DNA from: Solwaraspora sp. WMMA2056
Lineage (GTDB): Bacteria > Actinomycetota > Actinomycetes > Mycobacteriales > Micromonosporaceae
Assembly (NCBI RefSeq): GCF_030345095.1
Contig: NZ_CP128360.1
Span: 1,116,001-1,180,000, forward strand
Direction of reading: 5' to 3'
DNA length: 64,000 nt
The notes beneath the pieces were generated by a model. That model was not told the DNA's origin. It ran no database searches and worked only from the letters and a program-made list of their open reading frames with translations. Within the stretch, counting starts at the first letter, position 1; every line of letters starts with the position of its first letter. The translations under genes were made by a program, and so were the position numbers. This document shows, piece after piece, positions 59,952-64,000 of the stretch.

Positions 59952-60005
59952 CTTGTCATTGACAAGATGTCCGCCCTGGACGATATCTTGTCAGTGACAA
60001 GATAT
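59952..60005. promoter_or_regulatory. Two perfect palindromic operators over the doxX-like promoter
   Basis: CTTGTCA-T-TGACAAG at 59952-59966 (15 bp) and a 23-bp palindrome at 59983-60005 with the same core, CTTGTCA-G-TGACAAG, plus ATAT at the ends. The centres are 35 bp apart. A TTGACA-like -35 (59959-59964) and GATATC-like -10 (59982-59987), 17 bp apart, lie inside them, so a bound repressor would block the polymerase. The second palindrome ends just before the GGAGG site of the gene at 60017. Confidence 0.75.
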
Positions 60006-60016
60006 GGAGGTACGCG

Positions 60017-60457
60017 ATGGCTCCCCTGGTCGCCCTCATCGGCGGCTGGCTGGTCCTGCGCATGGCTGGACTGCTCGGCATCGACGCGCTCGACGACTGG
60101 CAGCCGGCCCTGCGTGGCGGACTGGCCCTCATGTTTGTGCTGACCGGTGTGGCCCACTTCAGTGCGAAGCGGCGCCACTCACTCATCGCGATGGTGCCGC
60201 CCCGGCTGCCCCGGGCACCGTTGCTGGTCACCGTCACCGGGGTCCTTGAGCTGGCCGGAGCCGTCGGCCTCGCGTTCCCGTCGACCGCACCGGTCGCGGC
60301 GATCTGCCTCGCGCTCCTGCTCCTGGCGATGTTCCCCGCCAACGTGTCGGCGGCACGGCGTCAGCTGACGATCGCCGATCGGCCGGTCACGCCGCTGGTT
60401 CCGCGCACGATGCTGCAGGTGCTCTTCGTCGCCTGCTGCATCGCCGCCGCGCTCTGA
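60017..60457 (+). CDS. DoxX-family membrane protein
   Basis: 146 residues from ATG 60017, with GGAGG seven bases before it. Four hydrophobic segments are seen: MAPLVALIGGWLVLRMAGLL, GLALMFVLTGVAHFSAKRR, LLVTVTGVLELAGAVGLAF and AICLALLLLAMFPANVSAARR, the DoxX pattern. DoxX proteins take part in redox stress defence and thiol balance. It is controlled by two palindromes upstream, and the cognate repressor gene is not next to it. Confidence 0.85.
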   Translation: MAPLVALIGGWLVLRMAGLLGIDALDDWQPALRGGLALMFVLTGVAHFSAKRRHSLIAMVPPRLPRAPLLVTVTGVLELAGAVGLAFPSTAPVAAICLALLLLAMFPANVSAARRQLTIADRPVTPLVPRTMLQVLFVACCIAAAL

Positions 60458-60542
60458 CCACAGGATGGCATCGAACGGAGCTGCCGCACCGAGTGCGCGG
60501 GCGTCTGGTCCCGGGCGCGGACCGGTACTGCGGCAGCCCGGT

Positions 60543-60601
60543 ATACCTGTGGGGAATATTCATACCTCTGAGGAATACTGTCCGGACGGATACCTGGTGG
60601 G
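60543..60601. promoter_or_regulatory. Tandem ATACCT repeats upstream of the Rieske gene
   Basis: ATACCTGTGGGGAATA at 60543-60558 and ATACCTCTGAGGAATA at 60562-60577 are 19 bp apart; a weaker third copy (ATACCTGGTGGG) starts at 60590. Each contains a CCT-N-AGG-like inner symmetry. The block is A/T-richer than its surroundings and lies 100-150 bp before ATG 60697. Likely an operator; a metal or redox sensor would fit the downstream gene. Confidence 0.55.
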
Positions 60602-60696
60602 TGCCCGTCACGCACAGTGATGGAGTGCGGCGGCATCCTGCGTCGCCGGCTGCGCCGCGCCGGTTTGGCTGGACGCCAGGTGGGAACGTCGCAGCG

Positions 60697-61548
60697 ATGC
60701 GGGCACTGTTGATGAAGATCGAGCAGGCGGCTGTGTTGGACCGGATCGGTGACCGGCTGCAGCGCTCCGTTCAGCGGCGGATCAGCAGCGAACGCGTCCG
60801 GGACCTGCTGCACGGGGTGTGGCTGGGGCATCCGCTGCACCCGGTGCTCATCCAGGTGCCGATGGGTGCCTGGCTCAGTGCCGCCGTACTCGATGTGCTG
60901 CCCGGCCAGCGACGGGCCGCGACCACCCTGGTCGGCGTCGGCACCGTCGCCGCGCTCCCGGCGGCAGTGGCCGGGGCGAACGACTGGGCGAGCCTTTCGC
61001 GCGACCAGCGCCGGGTCGGTCTGGTGCACGCGGTCGCCAACACGGTTGGCGTCGCCTGCTACGCCGGCTCGCTGCTCGCCCGGCTGCGCGGGCAGCACCG
61101 CACCGGCCGTACGCTCGGATTTGTCGGCCTGGCCGCGGTCAGTGCCGGCGGCTTCCTCGGCGGACATCTGGCCTACAAGCAGGCGGCCGGGGTGAACCAG
61201 GCGGCACCCGACCTGCACCGGATCTCCGCCGGCTGGCATCCGGTCGTCGACTTCGCGGGGTTGCCCGAGTCGACGATGGTCTCCCGCCGGGTCGACGACG
61301 TGCCGGTGCTGGTCTACCGGCACGGCGAGGACGTGACGGTGCTGCTGGCGCACTGCGCGCACCAGAACGGGCCACTCGACGAAGGTGCGGTCATCAGCTC
61401 GAACGGGCACGCCTGCGTGGTCTGCCCGTGGCACGGCAGCGCGTTCCGGCTCACCGACGGTACGGTCGCGCACGGGCCGGCCGCCACCGACCAGCAGGTG
61501 CTGCGCAGCCGGGTGGTCGCCGGTGTCGTCCAGGCCCAACTGCCCTGA
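60697..61548 (+). CDS. DUF2231 membrane protein with a C-terminal Rieske [2Fe-2S] domain
   Basis: 283 residues from ATG 60697. The N-terminal half has WLGHPLHPVLIQVPMGAW and about four hydrophobic segments (DUF2231); the C-terminal half has CAHQNGPL and CVVCPWHGSAF, the two Cys-His pairs of a Rieske cluster. It is thus a membrane-bound [2Fe-2S] protein for electron transfer on the cytoplasmic face. A separate start at 60715 is possible. It converges on the kinase gene with 33 bp between stops. Confidence 0.88.
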   Translation: MRALLMKIEQAAVLDRIGDRLQRSVQRRISSERVRDLLHGVWLGHPLHPVLIQVPMGAWLSAAVLDVLPGQRRAATTLVGVGTVAALPAAVAGANDWASLSRDQRRVGLVHAVANTVGVACYAGSLLARLRGQHRTGRTLGFVGLAAVSAGGFLGGHLAYKQAAGVNQAAPDLHRISAGWHPVVDFAGLPESTMVSRRVDDVPVLVYRHGEDVTVLLAHCAHQNGPLDEGAVISSNGHACVVCPWHGSAFRLTDGTVAHGPAATDQQVLRSRVVAGVVQAQLP

Positions 61549-61581
61549 AACACAAGCCCCTGAAGAGCAGGGACGCCCCGG

Positions 61582-62919
61582 TCAGGGTCGGGACCGCCAG
61601 GCGCGGCCGAGGGTCACGCCGCCGGTCAGGAACCGGCCGGCGGTCGACGCCGGGCGGGTCACGTGTCCGCCGGCAACCGGAAGCCGTACGGTGAACCGCG
61701 CGCCGGCCCCCGGATGGCCGGTCGCCTCGATGGTGCCGCGATGCGCGGTCACCACCTCGCGCAGCAGCGCCAGGCCGAGGCCGGTGTGCCGGCGGTCCGA
61801 CCCGGGACCTCGATGGAACCGGTCGAAGATGCGTTCGTCGGGGTCGAAGCCCTCGCCGGTGTCGGCGACGGTCAACTCGACGGTGTCGCCGGCGGCGGAC
61901 CGGCGTACGTCGACGTCGATCCGGCCGCCGGGGCGGGAGTGGCGCAACGCGTTGGTCAGCAGCTCGGAGACCACCCGGCGCAGTGCCGACGGAACCCCGG
62001 TAACCGGTAGCGGGCCGTCGGCGGCGGTCAGGGCGATGACGACGCCGAACTCCTGCGCCCGGTCGGTCTCGGCGTCGACCGCGCCCTCGACGACGGCGGC
62101 CAGGTCCACCGGGGCGTCGGCGACCCGGTCGGGGGCGGCGGCGAGCCGGGCGGAGAGCAGCAGGTCGTCGACGACCTCACCGAGCTGTCGGGTGGTGCCG
62201 ACCAGCCGTTCCAGGTCGGCGGCGTAGCCGGTCGGCAGCGTACCGTTGCGGGCCCGACGGGCGAGCAGTTGCGCGCGGGTGTGCACCTGTGCGATCGGTG
62301 TCCGGAGTTCGTGGCTGGCGTCGGCGATGAAGCGCCGCTGGCGCGTCAGCGCGTCGGCCAGCGGCGCGACGGTGAGCCAGCCGACGACGAGCCCGCTGAT
62401 CAGCGCGGCGATCAGCCCGATCGCCTCGGTGACGGTCAGCGCCAGCAGCAGCTGCCGGCGGTCGGCGAGGTGGTAGCGGGCGTCGAAGACCGCCTGTACG
62501 GTGTCGTCGCCCTTGGGCTGGGTCAGGACATGGTAGACGGTGCCGTTGCGTTCGATCGTGGTCGACTGCGCGACTCCGGTGGCGGCGACGGCCTCCATGG
62601 CGGTGTGCAGCGGGAACCCGGCGGGGACGGGCGGCGACGGTACGCCGCTGCGCAGGTGGTCGCCGCTGCGCAGGAACATCCAGGTGCAACCCGGTGGCCC
62701 GGCCGGGTCGACCCGGCTGGCGGCGTACCGCAGCTCACGGTCGATCTGCTTCTCCTGGCCGTGGACGAGCATGCCGTACGCGATGCCACCGACCAGGGTG
62801 ACCAGCGCGGTGACCGCGAGGCCGACCAGGACGCCGACCCGCAGCCTGGCCCGCGCGAGGACGGTACGTTCGGCGGCTGCCCAGGAGGTGCCGTACGGTT
62901 CGGCCGACGATCGTGACAT
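61582..62919 (-). CDS. Membrane sensor histidine kinase (OmpR-linked type)
   Basis: 445 residues from ATG 62919. Two membrane segments (about 25-52 and 160-185) flank an outer sensor of about 110 residues with one cysteine. A short HAMP-like linker (GWLTVAPLADALTRQRR) leads to DASHELRTPIAQVHTRA, the phosphorylated His. N box LLTNALRHSRPGG, G boxes VADTGEGFD and HTGLGLALLREVV follow. It starts one base inside the response regulator stop (TGATG). The signal is unknown. Confidence 0.93.
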   Translation of the reverse strand: MSRSSAEPYGTSWAAAERTVLARARLRVGVLVGLAVTALVTLVGGIAYGMLVHGQEKQIDRELRYAASRVDPAGPPGCTWMFLRSGDHLRSGVPSPPVPAGFPLHTAMEAVAATGVAQSTTIERNGTVYHVLTQPKGDDTVQAVFDARYHLADRRQLLLALTVTEAIGLIAALISGLVVGWLTVAPLADALTRQRRFIADASHELRTPIAQVHTRAQLLARRARNGTLPTGYAADLERLVGTTRQLGEVVDDLLLSARLAAAPDRVADAPVDLAAVVEGAVDAETDRAQEFGVVIALTAADGPLPVTGVPSALRRVVSELLTNALRHSRPGGRIDVDVRRSAAGDTVELTVADTGEGFDPDERIFDRFHRGPGSDRRHTGLGLALLREVVTAHRGTIEATGHPGAGARFTVRLPVAGGHVTRPASTAGRFLTGGVTLGRAWRSRP

Positions 62920-63602
62920 CAGAGTTCCCCGATCCGGTAGCCGAGTCCGTGCACGGTCCGGATCACCGACCGGCCGAGCTTGCGGCGCAGATAGTAGACG
63001 TACGTGTCGACGATGGACGTAGCGTGGGCATCGTCGAAGACCTGCCGGCGCAGCCCCGACCGGGAGTGCACCCGGGTCGGTGCCGTGGCGATCACCCGGA
63101 GCAGTTCGAACTCCCGCAGCGACAGCGCGACCCGGGAGCCGTCCGGCAGGACGGCGTCGCGCAGCCCGAGGTCGAGCCAGCCGGCGCCGATCCGTACCGT
63201 CTCGGCGGTGTGGACGCTGCGCCGGCACAGTGCCCGCAGCCGGGCCGCCAACTCGTCCAGTTCGAACGGTTTCACCAGGTAGTCGTCGGCGCCCGCGTCG
63301 AGCCCGGCGACCCGGTCGTCGACCGCGCCGAGCGCGGTCAGGATCAGCGCCCGGGCTCCGACCGCGCGGGAGCGCAGCCGGGCGAGCAGGTTCAGCCCGT
63401 CGATCGCCGGCAGCATCCGGTCGATGACCATGACGTCGTACGGTCGGGTCAACCCCAGATGCAGTCCCTGTTGCCCGTCGCGGGCGGTGTCGACCCGGTA
63501 GCCTTCGTCGGCGAGCATCTCGGTCAGCAGACCGGCGAGCTCGGCGTCGTCCTCGATGAGGAGCAGGCGGTGTGCCGGTGGCGACGTCACGCTTGCCGTC
63601 AT
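62919..63602 (-). CDS. OmpR-family response regulator
   Basis: 227 residues from ATG 63602; an ATG at 63623 is also in frame. LLLIEDDAELAGLLTEML and MVIDRMLPAIDGLNLLARL give the acidic pocket and phosphorylated Asp, and DYLVKPFELDELAARLR the Lys. The C-terminal winged helix has LSLREFELLRVIATAPTRVHSRSGLRRQVF and VDTYVYYLRRKLG. It pairs with the kinase gene that follows. It is the only OmpR-type regulator in the window, so it is a possible but unproven reader of the GTAAG boxes at 4.7 and 7.3 kb. Confidence 0.94.
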   Translation of the reverse strand: MTASVTSPPAHRLLLIEDDAELAGLLTEMLADEGYRVDTARDGQQGLHLGLTRPYDVMVIDRMLPAIDGLNLLARLRSRAVGARALILTALGAVDDRVAGLDAGADDYLVKPFELDELAARLRALCRRSVHTAETVRIGAGWLDLGLRDAVLPDGSRVALSLREFELLRVIATAPTRVHSRSGLRRQVFDDAHATSIVDTYVYYLRRKLGRSVIRTVHGLGYRIGEL

Positions 63603-63656
63603 CACCCGCCGAGAATCGCACACAGGGCACGGTTGCCCATAGGGTCTAATCGATTT

Positions 63657-64000
63657 CTAGGGACTTCGGTGGGGCAGGGTGGACGGTTCGGCCCGGTCGA
63701 AGTGGTTGGCGCACAACCGCAGTCGGCGCGCGTGCAGCACCATCACGGTGCCGAGCACCAGCTGGACCAGGCTGCGCCACACGTCGGCCCACCGGTCCCC
63801 GGTGCGCATCGACCACAGTCGCAGCCGGCCCGGTGCCGCGCCGGCGGCGACAACAGCGGCGTCGGCTGGCGGCCCGGCCACTGCGTCGGCCGGTGGCCCG
63901 GCCGGGACCAGGTAGCACGGGCCCCGGCTCGGCAACGACCGGTCGTGGCGCACCGAGGAGACCAACGCGTACCGGCGCAGCACCTCGCGGGCCACCGCGC
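63657..64000 (-). CDS. Unidentified protein, 5' part outside the window
   Basis: The frame runs off the right edge of the window; GTG 63995 is a possible start. The visible 113 residues include VLRRYALVSSVRHDRSLPSRG, an alanine/proline-rich stretch and a hydrophobic segment (VWRSLVQLVLGTVMVLHARRL). No family is recognised. It ends about 55 bp upstream of the response regulator start, on the same strand. Confidence 0.5.
   Translation of the reverse strand, partial: AVAREVLRRYALVSSVRHDRSLPSRGPCYLVPAGPPADAVAGPPADAAVVAAGAAPGRLRLWSMRTGDRWADVWRSLVQLVLGTVMVLHARRLRLCANHFDRAEPSTLPHRSP

Overview
The window is a 64 kb piece of a high-GC actinobacterial chromosome, most likely from the Micromonosporaceae (Micromonospora or a close relative). 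The reasons are strong G/C at third codon positions, many GTG starts, ATGA/GTGA stop-start overlaps, a proteasome activator (Bpa), LCP proteins, Scr1/DUF397 pairs, and serS and pheA close together with a minimal zincin gene between them, as in the origin-proximal region of other actinobacteria. A near-perfect parS site at 39461-39476 supports a place in the origin half of the chromosome. There is no rRNA, CRISPR array, intact prophage or insertion sequence. Family names are read from motifs by eye; no database search was possible.

Layout. 1-2.4 kb: fdhD (partial), a small duplicated-domain protein, and two related toxin-antitoxin loci, one complete and one an orphan antitoxin. 2.4-9.4 kb: a VOC protein, then an envelope-type cluster (membrane cytochrome b/sulfite-oxidase-like protein, sugar-nucleotide epimerase, multipass GT-C-like protein, GT2, DUF2064 transferase, methyltransferase) whose two divergent promoter regions share a GTAAG direct-repeat box. 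9.5-15.2 kb: an exported DUF1996 protein with a duplicated insert, then molybdenum genes (MobA-like, DUF6457, FdhF/YdeP-like oxidoreductase) interrupted by a small mobile-looking block (excisionase-like gene, solo GntR, truncated gene).

15.4-30.5 kb: a YbjN/TY-Chap-like protein ending GMYL, an Lrp regulator with a dimethylargininase, an ABC substrate-binding lipoprotein, Bpa ending GQYL, two overlapping HAD genes, a degraded GNAT gene, a DivIVA-like gene with a second solo GntR, an esterase, serS, OsmC, a zincin, AIM24, pheA, a lipoprotein, a PAS protein and a NERD-like protein. 30.6-45.6 kb: arcA, DUF5926, a histidine kinase with an HATPase partner, rhodanese, two LCP ligases, a UDP-xylose-synthase-like SDR, an ABC exporter with a flavin reductase, an acetate-type symporter, the tRNA cluster Glu-Asp-Phe and a polysaccharide deacetylase.

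45.7-55.2 kb: a carotenoid/light-response cluster. crtE-crtI-idi and a B12-domain MerR (LitR/CarH-like) regulator run one way; crtB, photolyase, a flavin disulfide reductase and a GH1 glycosidase run the other. Three direct repeats lie between crtE and crtB. 55.2-64 kb: an accessory stretch with small unknown genes, an Scr1/DUF397 pair, a long perfect hairpin, a propeller protein beside a broken Nudix gene, DUF6985, a DoxX protein under two perfect palindromes, a Rieske/DUF2231 protein behind tandem repeats, and a two-component system.

How it works together: three themes recur. One is molybdenum redox chemistry (fdhD, MobA-like, FdhF-like, sulfite-oxidase-like). A second is envelope glycan building (SDRs, glycosyltransferases, LCPs, deacetylase). 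The third is light and oxidative stress (carotenoids, photolyase, OsmC, DoxX). The accessory genes cluster near 12, 22-23 and 55-59 kb and share paralogues, truncated genes and long hairpins, which suggests repeated small insertions and decay.
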